The translations under genes were made by a program, and so were the position numbers. Under the pieces are notes generated by a model. It was given only the letters and a program-made list of their open reading frames with translations. It was not told the origin of the DNA and searched no databases. A stretch of 34,737 nucleotides of DNA from assembly GCA_002395135.1 (NCBI GenBank), contig DGWC01000077.1, positions 22,414 through 57,150 on the forward strand, read 5' to 3'. Positions 23,467 to 31,226 of this stretch are shown here, piece after piece. The stretch is from Prevotella sp. UBA4268 (GTDB lineage Bacteria; Bacteroidota; Bacteroidia; Bacteroidales; Bacteroidaceae). Each line of letters starts with the position of its first letter. Within the stretch, counting starts at the first letter, position 1.

Positions 23467-26023
23467 TTGAAGGATGAAGGATGAAAGATGAAGGAGGAAG
23501 GGAGAGAATAGAGGCATCGAACGGCTGAACGAGCAGGCCGTCAGCGTATCCCAAGCCCTCAATGCGACAAACGCTGCCACGTTTGTTCTGGTAGGATGAA
23601 GCAGGAATCCTGATGCGCGGTTCTTTGGCGAAAGGCGGATAGAGTCCGATGAAGATCCTGTCGATACGTGCTTCGGGACTGATATGGCTGATGGCAATCC
23701 GATTGTCACCTTTGTTCAGATGGAGGGAGCCCACGCGGCTCCACATGGGACCGACAATATGGGCGTGCCACACATTATTAATAGGTGTGGCTGAGGCTTC
23801 GAACGATGTGCCGTTCGTCGTGATCTGGCAAAACACGTTGTCCTTGGCTTCTTTCGAGAAGTTCTGAATGGGTGTCAGGGCTTCTATCCAAATAGGAATC
23901 TCACCATCGGTCTCGCAGTTCACGGTGATGCCATCTGGCGATGTGGCCTTACTGATGTCGAGGAAACGAGGCTTCGGGCCGTTTTGAGCCTTGGCGAACA
24001 GTTCGGGCGCGCAATAGGGTGGGTCGATCTTTTCAGAAAGGCTACGGGTAGGCGAACTTTGCTCGGGAATGCAGAACCAGTGATAGGGCTGCCAGTTGAA
24101 GAAATAGGCCCACTTGCCGCCCAACAGTTCGTTGTTGTAATGGTTCGTCCAGGCATTAAGTTCCTTGAACATCGTCTTCACTCTCTCGGCATCGGCCATG
24201 GCACCAGCACCGTCACCATCGGTGCAACGCACCATGCTGCGACGGGCCAGCAACTGATACTCGTTAATCATCGCTGCGCCGCGAATGGGATAACTCACCA
24301 ACTCGAAAAAAGCGGGCTTCAGCGACTCCGGAATACGCTTCTCAACGTCCAGGGCATGGGCGGCCAAGGCTCGCCATTGGGCGATGCGCTGTTCAATCTG
24401 CTCCTCACTGTAGTCGACAAACCATACGTGCGCGTCCTTGCCGGCAGCCTGCAGACGGTAGTAACCAGCCTGCATGTCGGCAATCTCCTGAGCCACCTCT
24501 TTTCCGAAAGTCTTCTTGGCCCAGTATTTGATGTAGTTGTGAGCCTCGGCAGGCTTCCATCGGTTGATGTTCCATGCAAGTTCCATGACGAAGGAGATTT
24601 CCTTCTCTGCCGGTTTGATGTCGCCAACATTGAAGACCCATATCTTGTGGGCTCCGAAGGTGTAGGCCTTTGTGAGTTCTGTGCTTAGGAAAGCAGGCGA
24701 CAGCGGACTGAGCCAGATCCAACTGGCAGGATCGCCATGGTAAGACAGGTGGTAGTAGATGCCAGCCCCCCCCTTTCGTTTCATCTCGTCGGGGTTGCAG
24801 AGGTTGCGGCAATATCCATGTTTGTCGTCAGACCATAGGAGTGTCACGTCGTCGGGCACCTGCAATCCGTTATGATAGGCGTCGAGCACCTCCTCGTAGG
24901 TGCATAGCACCTGCGGAATCTCTTCCACGGGCTTGTTGATGTTCCGTCGCAGCATGTCGCGCTGGTCGTTGATGGCCTGTTGCATCAGGGCGACACGCTC
25001 GGCGGTGCTGTTGGCACCCTCCATCGGATAGTCGTGTATGCCGCGCAGTCCGAGTGTGTAGGTGTTTTCATACTTCCCGTTGGTCTTCACGCGTGTCTCC
25101 CAATAGTTCTGCATTGTCTTGCGGTTGGTAATATAGTTGAAGTCGCCAAAGGTACCGGGATGCTTCTGCTCGATGGCTTTCCACTCACCTTCATTGTTTC
25201 GTAGCATCTGCTCGCAGTGCGACGAGCCCATAACGATGGCGTAGTCGTTGGCCATGCGGGCATTCTCAGGATCGTCGTTGAAAGCCTGTGTGCCGGGATG
25301 CATGGCAGGCCAGAGGTAGTTGGCTTTCAGGCGCAGCAGGAGTTCAAACACTTTCCGGTAGGTCTTCGGGCCGACCTTTCCTGTTTCCTTGTCGAAGTTC
25401 TGCTCTGCCCACCGTGCCCATCCTCCGAACCTTTCGTCGTTGATGAAGATGCCGCGATACTGTACAGACGGTTCACCCTGACAGAACAAGCCTGGCTCCA
25501 CATACAATGCTTTCTTGTGCTCTGGCGTTACGTCGGCCCACCAGTACCACGGTGACACGCCGATGGCCTCGGAGAGCGAAGTCAGACCGAAGGCCGTTCC
25601 CCGTCGGTCGCTGCCGATAATCATGAGCAGCGGTGTTTGGTTCTTTGGATGTCGTGCCGTTGTGACGATGTAAGATTCCCATTTCCCTTTGATACTGCTC
25701 ACATCAATCTTCAGACTCTTCACCAGCCCGTCTATCAGGCGGCTCTTGCCCAGAGTTCCTGCAACGACGCTGGCTCCCTTTGAAAAGAACATTGTGCCTT
25801 TCTGCAGTGCCGGTCGCTGTCCTGTCACGCGTTCAATGTCGTCAGCCAGCATATTGGCCGTGATGTCTACCACCTGATAGTCGGCAGCATCTATCCAGAT
25901 GGTGGCATCGCTCAGGCAGAAATATCCATTTTGCGGTGTTTCCTCGATGGCAGGAAAGCCTTGTGAGAAGATAGCAACTGTGCCCAGTGCAAGGCAAAGC
26001 CAAAGTGTCGATAGTCTTTTCAT
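23345..26023 (-). CDS. GH115 alpha-glucuronidase, C-terminally frameshifted
   Basis: Secreted glycoside hydrolase family 115; known members remove (4-O-methyl-)glucuronic acid from xylan, and some act on arabinogalactan. Signal peptide about 1-21. The N-terminal domain contains GSDRRGTAFGLTSLSEAIGVSPWYWWADV (138-165), and the catalytic barrel shows YRGIFINDERFGGWARWAEQNF (189-210) and LKANYLWPAMHPG (232-244). EEVLDAYHNGLQVPDDVTLLWSDDKHGY (377-404) and YHGDPASWIWLSPLSP are also family landmarks. From residue about 837 the frame enters a heptamer tract (SSFILHPS) and then non-homologous residues, ending at 892. The intact gene would run to 23160. It starts 12 bases after the GH2 gene and is in its operon. 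Whether the shortened protein is active is unknown. Confidence 0.9.
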   Translation of the reverse strand: MKRLSTLWLCLALGTVAIFSQGFPAIEETPQNGYFCLSDATIWIDAADYQVVDITANMLADDIERVTGQRPALQKGTMFFSKGASVVAGTLGKSRLIDGLVKSLKIDVSSIKGKWESYIVTTARHPKNQTPLLMIIGSDRRGTAFGLTSLSEAIGVSPWYWWADVTPEHKKALYVEPGLFCQGEPSVQYRGIFINDERFGGWARWAEQNFDKETGKVGPKTYRKVFELLLRLKANYLWPAMHPGTQAFNDDPENARMANDYAIVMGSSHCEQMLRNNEGEWKAIEQKHPGTFGDFNYITNRKTMQNYWETRVKTNGKYENTYTLGLRGIHDYPMEGANSTAERVALMQQAINDQRDMLRRNINKPVEEIPQVLCTYEEVLDAYHNGLQVPDDVTLLWSDDKHGYCRNLCNPDEMKRKGGAGIYYHLSYHGDPASWIWLSPLSPAFLSTELTKAYTFGAHKIWVFNVGDIKPAEKEISFVMELAWNINRWKPAEAHNYIKYWAKKTFGKEVAQEIADMQAGYYRLQAAGKDAHVWFVDYSEEQIEQRIAQWRALAAHALDVEKRIPESLKPAFFELVSYPIRGAAMINEYQLLARRSMVRCTDGDGAGAMADAERVKTMFKELNAWTNHYNNELLGGKWAYFFNWQPYHWFCIPEQSSPTRSLSEKIDPPYCAPELFAKAQNGPKPRFLDISKATSPDGITVNCETDGEIPIWIEALTPIQNFSKEAKDNVFCQITTNGTSFEASATPINNVWHAHIVGPMWSRVGSLHLNKGDNRIAISHISPEARIDRIFIGLYPPFAKEPRIRIPASSYQNKRGSVCRIEGLGYADGLLVQPFDASILSLPPSSFILHPSMMLLTLNMNWSLRIRTRRLRFVPSPPSISMRSVMPVTPYN
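23467..23494 (-). repeat. Heptamer tract at the GH115 frameshift
   Basis: Four 7-bp units on the plus strand: TTGAAGG, ATGAAGG, ATGAAAG, ATGAAGG. On the coding strand this is the CCTTCAT unit seen at 267-273 and 2442-2469. The two reading frames of the GH115 gene meet here; by my count a gain of one unit or a loss of two would rejoin them. Confidence 0.85.
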
Positions 26024-26035
26024 GATGTCTTCTGT

Positions 26036-29000
26036 TTATTGTAAGCCGGTAATTTCAATGTAACCGTCCTGTCTGTGTGCATCCCGACGGTTAAATCTCA
26101 CGGTTACGGTTTTTTGTTCGCCAGGCATGAGCGTGATGTAGTTGTCGCTGTAGATGACAGGTAGAACTTGTTCGCCGTCGGCTCGCTTCAGATTCAGACG
26201 GAGGAAGGGTGCGGGTATGCGGCTCTTGTTCCGTAATGTGACACGTGCGGTGACTGTTTCGCCGTCGGCAGTGATGGTTGTCTGCTGTTGAACATCAGCC
26301 TTCGGCAACGTGGTGAGGGCATGGTAGTCGCCATCATTCCGCCCCATGATGTAGGTATTCTCCGATACGACACCCTGCTTGTCGGTGAGAGTGAGGCGGA
26401 GGAAGTACACATCCGATGGTGTTTTGGGCATCAATGCGGAACGTTTCACCCATGCAATGGTGGTGTCTTCGTTGCTATTGAGTCGGCTTCTTTTCTGATA
26501 AACGCGCTTGCCGTTGAGGTCATAGACGGCGAAACAGGCATTGATGCCCTTTCGGTTACCTGCCGAGTGGTTCACAATCTCAATGCTGTCGGTGAGTGCG
26601 TTGTACTGTATGTGAAGCGGTTCGCAGGCTTTCTTACATCCGAAATAGGCTGCAGTGGGGTCGAAATAGTAGTCATAGGTCTGCCACACCATCGAGGGCC
26701 AGCAGGAATGACTCATCCAGAGCAGCAGTCCGGCACGGCTACGACTGGTCGATTCGAACATACCCCGATAGCCGTTGTAGTTGATGAGTTGTGCCCAACG
26801 GCTGAACTCCTCGGCACTCTTGGCCTCGCCGAAGCCGTCGGTCACCATCTGGTTGAAGGTTGCGGCACGCTGGGCACCCTGCAACGTGAAGTCGTGCTGT
26901 CCCCATTCGAGCGATTGCGGCCATAGGGCATCGGGCGAGAAGGTGCGGCGCAGGCTTTCGATGTTCATCACGTTGGGCATGCCGCGCTCGGAGTGAATCT
27001 TTCCGCTCTGCTTCTCGAAGTATTCCTTCATGGTCAGGGCCCGGTACGGACCACCGCCACTCACACCCTCGGACGACGAATGGGAAATGTATTCCATGCC
27101 CGGAGCCAAGGTGTGGACGTACTCGTGGAGTTTGCGGTCGATGGCTACGGGCGGGAAGCCCTCGTTGCGTCCGCAGTAGAGTCCGATGCTGGCATGTGAA
27201 CGCATGCGGCGGGTGTAGTCCTCTGCATTCCGCAAGAACAACACGTCGTCGTAAGGGTCAGGTCCGTCGGCAGGATTGGCCAGCCAGTAGTCCTGCCAGA
27301 TTATGATGCCGTGGCGGTCGCAGGCTTCGTAGAACGATTCGTCGCCGATCTGCCCCACCCAGTTGCGGATCATGGTGAAATTCATGTCGCGGTGATAGCC
27401 CACGGCAATGTCATATTCGCGCGAACGATAGAGCAGGTTGTGCTCGTCGAAGCCCCAGTTGCCGCCGAGAGGAATGAATCGGCGTCCGTTGACGTAGATA
27501 CGCAGCGAATCCTTGGCGTCGACGTAAGTCATCTGGCGCAAGCCTGCCTTAAAAACAAGTGAAGATTCTTCACGCTTCTCTCTTGACTCTTCACTAAAAG
27601 AGAAGCCTGCATCGTAGAGATAGGGCTCGCCATAGCCGTTGGGCCACCAGAGACGGAAGTCGGGACTGGAGAGTTGTGGAAACTCTGACGGCAGGAAACA
27701 GACCTCCTGCTCAGTATGTGCAGGCAGGGTGATGGCCTTTTCGAAGCGCACATCGCCGATGTAACCGCTGAGAGTTCCGCTTACAGGACGGCTGTCGTTG
27801 TTGCGGACGAAGACCGAAGGCGTGACGTTGATGGTCTGTCCGACTTCCGTCTTCACGTACGGATCGCTGACGGTGACCATGCCGGTAGCCGTCAGATACA
27901 CTTCGTTCCAGATGCCGGCCTCGCGTCCCCGCGCGGTTGTGATCCAGTCCCAGCCCACGGTGGCGTGGAAGGTCGGGTTGTCTGCTCCGAGTATTCCGCC
28001 GTTAAACTGCGTCGTGTTCTTGTCTTTCTCCTTGATGGCTGCGAAATGCTCATTGCAGACAATCTCCACAGCAAGGTAGTTCTTGCCTTTCCGCAAGAGT
28101 CCGGTCACGTTGAAACGGCCTCGCATGAAAGCACCTTCGATGCGGCCCAGCCGCTGTCCGTTCAGGTAGACGTTCGCTTTCCAGTTGATTCCGTCGAAGT
28201 TCAGCCATTGCTGTTCTCCTTTCAGTTGACCGTCCCACTCAAACTCGTCGCGATACCAGAAGTTGCTGCGGAAGAACGACTCCGAAATCTGATCCACGTT
28301 GTCGGCATAGTTCGGATTGGGCACCGCACCGATATTCAGATACGAAGCGAGCACCGTACCAGGCACCGTGGCAGGAACCCACGTCTGGCTGTCATAGTCG
28401 GCAGACGCGATAGTCTCGCCAGTCACACTCACCTCCGAGGCTCTTTGCAACATCCAGTTGCCGCCACTTAACTCGTACCTGCCGTTCTTTAGTCCGGCGA
28501 CGGCGTGAGGCGTGATCAGTTTCCGCTGGCGCGCCATCACCTTCATCTCGCGCAGGGCATAACGGCCTGTCTCACCCGGTTCCTGTAACAAGAGCCTGAC
28601 GAAACGGCCGCTGGCCGAAATATTCTCTTCCGAAATATCGGCTACCGTTTTCCAGATTCTGGCATCGTCCGACACCTGTATGCTGCCCGTCTTGGGTGCC
28701 TCCAGCCAGTTGAGTAGCACCTGCTCAACGGCAAGTTGCTTGCCCAGGTCAACGTAAAGCCATTGTTCGCCGCCGCCATCACTTATCCACATGCTGCTGA
28801 ACTGGCGCGAAGGCAACACCTCCACATCACGATGGTCTCCATCCTGAAACTGTAGTTCGCGGATGTCCCAGTGAGCAGCGCCTTCCATTTCAAAATGAAT
28901 GCGCAAGTGCTTGTGAGCGATGTCGTAGGCTGCAAGACGAATCTCCTCGTTCAGCACCCTTGCGGGCAGGTACTCTTGAGCCTCTTGTTTATTCGGGTCG

Positions 29001-29575
29001 GAGTGAAGTTTGTAGTGCAGTGGCGTACCTGGCAGTCCGTTGCCCCTCAGTTCGCCAATGGTCTGCCAGTCCTGTCCGTCGGCCGATGTCTGGCAGTACA
29101 GGCGATAGCCCTTCGTGGCCACCTTGTCATCGTAGGCCACCATGCCGTTCACCTTGACGATTCTTGGTGACACGGAGAGCCCTCTGCCCCAGTCGTATCG
29201 CAGCCATGTGTGACTACCCATCAGGATGTTCCGTGAGAACTGGCCGCCGTCGATGGCCCATTCAGCCTCGCGCCTTGGCAGTCGGCCGCCGGGAGTCGAA
29301 ACCGTCAGCGTTGCCGGTTCAGCGTTGTCAAAGATCCCGTCAGTCACCAAGTGGGCCGTGTGGTTATAGTCAATGGCCGACGAGGCGTATGCTGCACGGT
29401 GCAAGGCAACATTCGTTAACTCTCCGGCACCGTCAGTCCAAGTGACGGTTGGTGCGAAGTATTCACTCTCTGCTCCCGGGTATTGCCCGATGCCCCGGGT
29501 GTCGTCAGCCTCTATGGGTGTTACTGACAATATCATACTTGCAAGCAAAAGTTTTTTCAATTCGGTCTTTTTCAT
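26036..29575 (-). CDS. GH2 exo-beta-glycosidase with discoidin-like domains (CsxA-like)
   Basis: A secreted enzyme of 1179 residues. Signal peptide about 1-23. F5/8-type (discoidin) regions lie at about 53-245 and 255-348. The GH2 sugar-binding domain is at 370-565 (WVPATVPGTVLASYLNIGAVPNPNY, NFWYRDEFEW) and the immunoglobulin-like domain to about 685. The TIM barrel holds GLYCGRNEG with the acid/base Glu805 and IHSERGMPN with the probable nucleophile Glu863. The arrangement resembles exo-beta-glucosaminidase/mannosidase-type GH2 enzymes, but the linkage cut here is uncertain. Residues 661-672 (SEESREKREESS) are encoded by a low-complexity insert. The start codon is part of a heptamer tract. 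First gene of an operon with GH115. Confidence 0.88.
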   Translation of the reverse strand: MKKTELKKLLLASMILSVTPIEADDTRGIGQYPGAESEYFAPTVTWTDGAGELTNVALHRAAYASSAIDYNHTAHLVTDGIFDNAEPATLTVSTPGGRLPRREAEWAIDGGQFSRNILMGSHTWLRYDWGRGLSVSPRIVKVNGMVAYDDKVATKGYRLYCQTSADGQDWQTIGELRGNGLPGTPLHYKLHSDPNKQEAQEYLPARVLNEEIRLAAYDIAHKHLRIHFEMEGAAHWDIRELQFQDGDHRDVEVLPSRQFSSMWISDGGGEQWLYVDLGKQLAVEQVLLNWLEAPKTGSIQVSDDARIWKTVADISEENISASGRFVRLLLQEPGETGRYALREMKVMARQRKLITPHAVAGLKNGRYELSGGNWMLQRASEVSVTGETIASADYDSQTWVPATVPGTVLASYLNIGAVPNPNYADNVDQISESFFRSNFWYRDEFEWDGQLKGEQQWLNFDGINWKANVYLNGQRLGRIEGAFMRGRFNVTGLLRKGKNYLAVEIVCNEHFAAIKEKDKNTTQFNGGILGADNPTFHATVGWDWITTARGREAGIWNEVYLTATGMVTVSDPYVKTEVGQTINVTPSVFVRNNDSRPVSGTLSGYIGDVRFEKAITLPAHTEQEVCFLPSEFPQLSSPDFRLWWPNGYGEPYLYDAGFSFSEESREKREESSLVFKAGLRQMTYVDAKDSLRIYVNGRRFIPLGGNWGFDEHNLLYRSREYDIAVGYHRDMNFTMIRNWVGQIGDESFYEACDRHGIIIWQDYWLANPADGPDPYDDVLFLRNAEDYTRRMRSHASIGLYCGRNEGFPPVAIDRKLHEYVHTLAPGMEYISHSSSEGVSGGGPYRALTMKEYFEKQSGKIHSERGMPNVMNIESLRRTFSPDALWPQSLEWGQHDFTLQGAQRAATFNQMVTDGFGEAKSAEEFSRWAQLINYNGYRGMFESTSRSRAGLLLWMSHSCWPSMVWQTYDYYFDPTAAYFGCKKACEPLHIQYNALTDSIEIVNHSAGNRKGINACFAVYDLNGKRVYQKRSRLNSNEDTTIAWVKRSALMPKTPSDVYFLRLTLTDKQGVVSENTYIMGRNDGDYHALTTLPKADVQQQTTITADGETVTARVTLRNKSRIPAPFLRLNLKRADGEQVLPVIYSDNYITLMPGEQKTVTVRFNRRDAHRQDGYIEITGLQ
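27541..27611 (-). repeat. Low-complexity insert in the GH2 gene flanked by 8-bp direct repeats
   Basis: GTGAAGA-t-TCTTCAC (27560-27574) is a perfect short palindrome followed by further CTTC/TTCAC repeats to about 27595. AAGCCTGC occurs on both sides, at 27541-27548 and 27604-27611. The segment codes in frame for a charged Glu/Ser/Arg stretch in a surface strand of the immunoglobulin-like domain. Confidence 0.55.
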
Positions 29576-29607
29576 CTTTCATCCTTATCTTTCATCCTTC
29601 ATCCTCC
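29576..29607 (-). repeat. Heptamer tract in the GH2 leader, reaching the start codon
   Basis: On the minus strand the leader reads as units GGATGAA, GGATGAA, AGATAA (one base short), GGATGAA and then AGATGAA, in which the ATG of the GH2 gene itself lies. Upstream ATGs in the tract open a five-codon frame ending in TAA and one out-of-frame start. A normal AGGAGG-like sequence lies just upstream of the tract, about 30 bases from the start codon. Confidence 0.8.
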
Positions 29608-29676
29608 TTAAGGCAAAACCGTAAGCGTCGGCGTGCACAGAATGATTATGATTATTGGTTTTAGTACTTTCCTTTG

Positions 29677-29684
29677 CAAATATA
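29677..29684 (-). promoter_or_regulatory. Promoter -7 box of the GH2-GH115 operon
   Basis: The minus strand reads TATATTTG, a full TAnnTTTG match, about 100 bases before the GH2 start codon. No exact TTTG at -33. Confidence 0.55.
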
Positions 29685-30112
29685 CATAAAAGTAATGAAT
29701 TAGAAACCAGTTCCATAAAAGAATTTGTTCTGTCCTTAAGAAGAATGCAAAGAAAAGAAACACATCGCTGCAAAAAATACGCGTATTGATTGCTTTTCAA
29801 TTCACAAGCCCAGTCTGTCATCTCTGAGTTCATCTGTTTGGACAATGGGTGGAGATTCTCGCTGGGCAATGTGGCTGACCCGAAGAAGGATTTTGGTTGC
29901 ATAACAGAGTGTTTCAACTACCTGACAAAGGCCACCTCCATACGTGAAACTCCGGCATGAACGCCGAAACATCACGGTTTGTTTTATCTCCCACATGCGG
30001 CTTTACCATTGTGAAGAGACGGAGGCATCAACCTCACCATTCTTCATGACGACAAACTCTTACTATGCAAGAACACGAAACCGGAATGCGCAAAGCACTG
30101 AAACGAACCCCG
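29685..30112. other. Long gap without a supported gene
   Basis: Between the GH2 promoter and the repeats at 30113 I see no convincing gene. It holds a perfect 12-bp palindrome AATACGCGTATT (29776-29787) and a complete minus-strand frame of 64 codons (29802-29996, ATG to TGA) starting MWEIKQTVMFRRSCRSF and ending DELRDDRLGL. I have a faint memory of similar short hypothetical proteins in Prevotella, which would fit either a tiny gene or a dispersed repeat. It has no clear promoter, so it is not called as a gene. Confidence 0.3.
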
Positions 30113-30156
30113 AAAACCATAGGAATGGAGCGTTAAAACCATAGGAACGGAGCCTG
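30113..30156 (+). repeat. Two 22-bp direct repeats beside array 2
   Basis: AAAACCATAGGAATGGAGC (30113) and AAAACCATAGGAACGGAGC (30135) differ at one base and are exactly 22 bases apart, the same period as the array that begins 20 bases later. A related CCATAG sequence occurs near array 1 (minus strand around 17390). Confidence 0.75.
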
Positions 30157-30176
30157 CGGAGCGGCACTATGGAAAA

Positions 30177-30260
30177 GTAAATCAATTTAATTTGCTCGAT
30201 AAATCAAATTGATTTGAAAAGTAAATCAAATTAATTTGCGCGGTAAATCATATTGATTTG
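30177..30260 (+). repeat. Four-unit 22-bp dyad array, copy 2
   Basis: Four 18-bp units start at 30177, 30199, 30221 and 30243, an exact 22-bp period, with consensus GTAAATCAnnTTRATTTG (ATAAAT in the second unit). Spacers are CTCG, AAAA and CGCG. Build, unit number, period and the central AAAA spacer match array 1 when that is read on the minus strand. It lies upstream of the barrel-protein gene at 30453. Confidence 0.9.
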
Positions 30261-30337
30261 CTGAAGCATGGCAGCGAAACGGAGCGTGGAAACAAGCCAA
30301 ATGAATGGCCGAAAGGGCTGCTCTGCAGTGCGCAAAT

Positions 30338-30402
30338 AGGGATTTTCCTTTTCGAATTAGGGAAAAATCCCTTGACGGATTGTCGGAAAAATGCTTTCTT
30401 TG
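30338..30402 (+). promoter_or_regulatory. Palindrome and candidate promoter of the barrel-protein gene
   Basis: An imperfect inverted repeat AGGGATTTTCC (30338-30348) / GGGAAAAATCCCT (30360-30372) ends where a TTGAC (30372-30376) stands at the -33 position of a TTTCTTTG box (30395-30402). The box departs from TAnnTTTG by one base. The palindrome touches the -33 region, as an operator would. Confidence 0.45.
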
Positions 30403-30452
30403 CAGCAGAGAACATGCAAAAAGAATTATTCACTTAAAAAAATTTGAAGGAT

Positions 30453-31169
30453 ATGAAGAAGTTTTTATTGATGGCAATAGCAGGCATTCTGGCCGCTCTG
30501 CCCGCAGACGCTCAAGTATATCGCAACAGCCGCTACTACAACCCGGGCAGCGGCAGACTGGACTACAGTCGCAACCATCGCGTGACCTCAGGCCACCGCT
30601 ACGGCAGTTACTGGAACGGCGGCGACACGTATTTCGGCCTGCGGGTGGGGCCTGCGTTCACCACCGTGAGCAGCGACGACCCCTATCTGGACGGCAGCAG
30701 CATGAAGACAGGGCTGAATGTGGGCTTGGCGGCAGGCTTTGCCGTGGCTCCCCGCGCCCCGTTGTATTTCGAGACTGGTCTGTATTACACAGAGAAAGGC
30801 GGCAAGGCAAAGGGCAACCACGCTGACTTTACATATAACCTGGACTATCTGGAGGTGCCGTTGGTGCTGAAATACAAGCATGCCATCGACCGCGACGTGA
30901 CGGTGGAGCCGTTCCTGGGCGGATACCTTGCCTGCGGCGTGGGCGGCAAGATCAAGGACTTCGGCGAGCGAGCCGCCTACAGTTCGTTCTCTGACAATCC
31001 CTATTCGTTCCAGCGTTTCGACGGCGGTCTGCGCATGGGGTGCGGCATGTCGTATGACATTTTCTATGCCGATATCACCTACGACTTAGGTCTGGCCAAC
31101 ATCTGCCACGATGATTTCGACACCAGCAAGAACCAGGCGCTGATGCTCACCGTGGGTATGAACTTTTAA
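30453..31169 (+). CDS. Outer-membrane beta-barrel protein (PorT/OMP_b-brl type)
   Basis: A protein of 238 residues. The signal peptide ends in ALPADAQ. A Tyr/Asn/Ser/Arg-rich linker (YRNSRYYNPGSGRLDYSRNHR) is followed by alternating strands of an eight-strand-type barrel: YFGLRVGPAFTTVS, FAVAPRAPLYFETGLYYTEKGGKA, YLEVPLVLKYKH and the ending ALMLTVGMNF with a terminal Phe. The ATG at 30453 follows a GAAGGA sequence; a TTG at 30444 is rejected. The family gives structure, not function. The GH43 lipoprotein gene starts 57 bases later but may have its own promoter. Confidence 0.85.
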   Translation: MKKFLLMAIAGILAALPADAQVYRNSRYYNPGSGRLDYSRNHRVTSGHRYGSYWNGGDTYFGLRVGPAFTTVSSDDPYLDGSSMKTGLNVGLAAGFAVAPRAPLYFETGLYYTEKGGKAKGNHADFTYNLDYLEVPLVLKYKHAIDRDVTVEPFLGGYLACGVGGKIKDFGERAAYSSFSDNPYSFQRFDGGLRMGCGMSYDIFYADITYDLGLANICHDDFDTSKNQALMLTVGMNF

Positions 31170-31185
31170 TGGGATGAAGAATAGT

Positions 31186-31193
31186 TACTTTTG
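31186..31193 (+). promoter_or_regulatory. Candidate promoter of the GH43 gene
   Basis: TACTTTTG fits the -7 consensus; at the -33 position there is only TTTT (about 31164-31167). An AAAGGA ribosome site lies shortly before the ATG at 31230. Confidence 0.4.
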
Positions 31194-31226
31194 GGGCAAA
31201 AGCGCGTCTTTTCCAAAAAAGGAACT

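Noticed and set aside
29585..29917. A 110-codon minus-strand frame upstream of the GH2 gene
   Set aside because: It runs through the GH2 promoter, leader and heptamer tract and shows no protein-like pattern.
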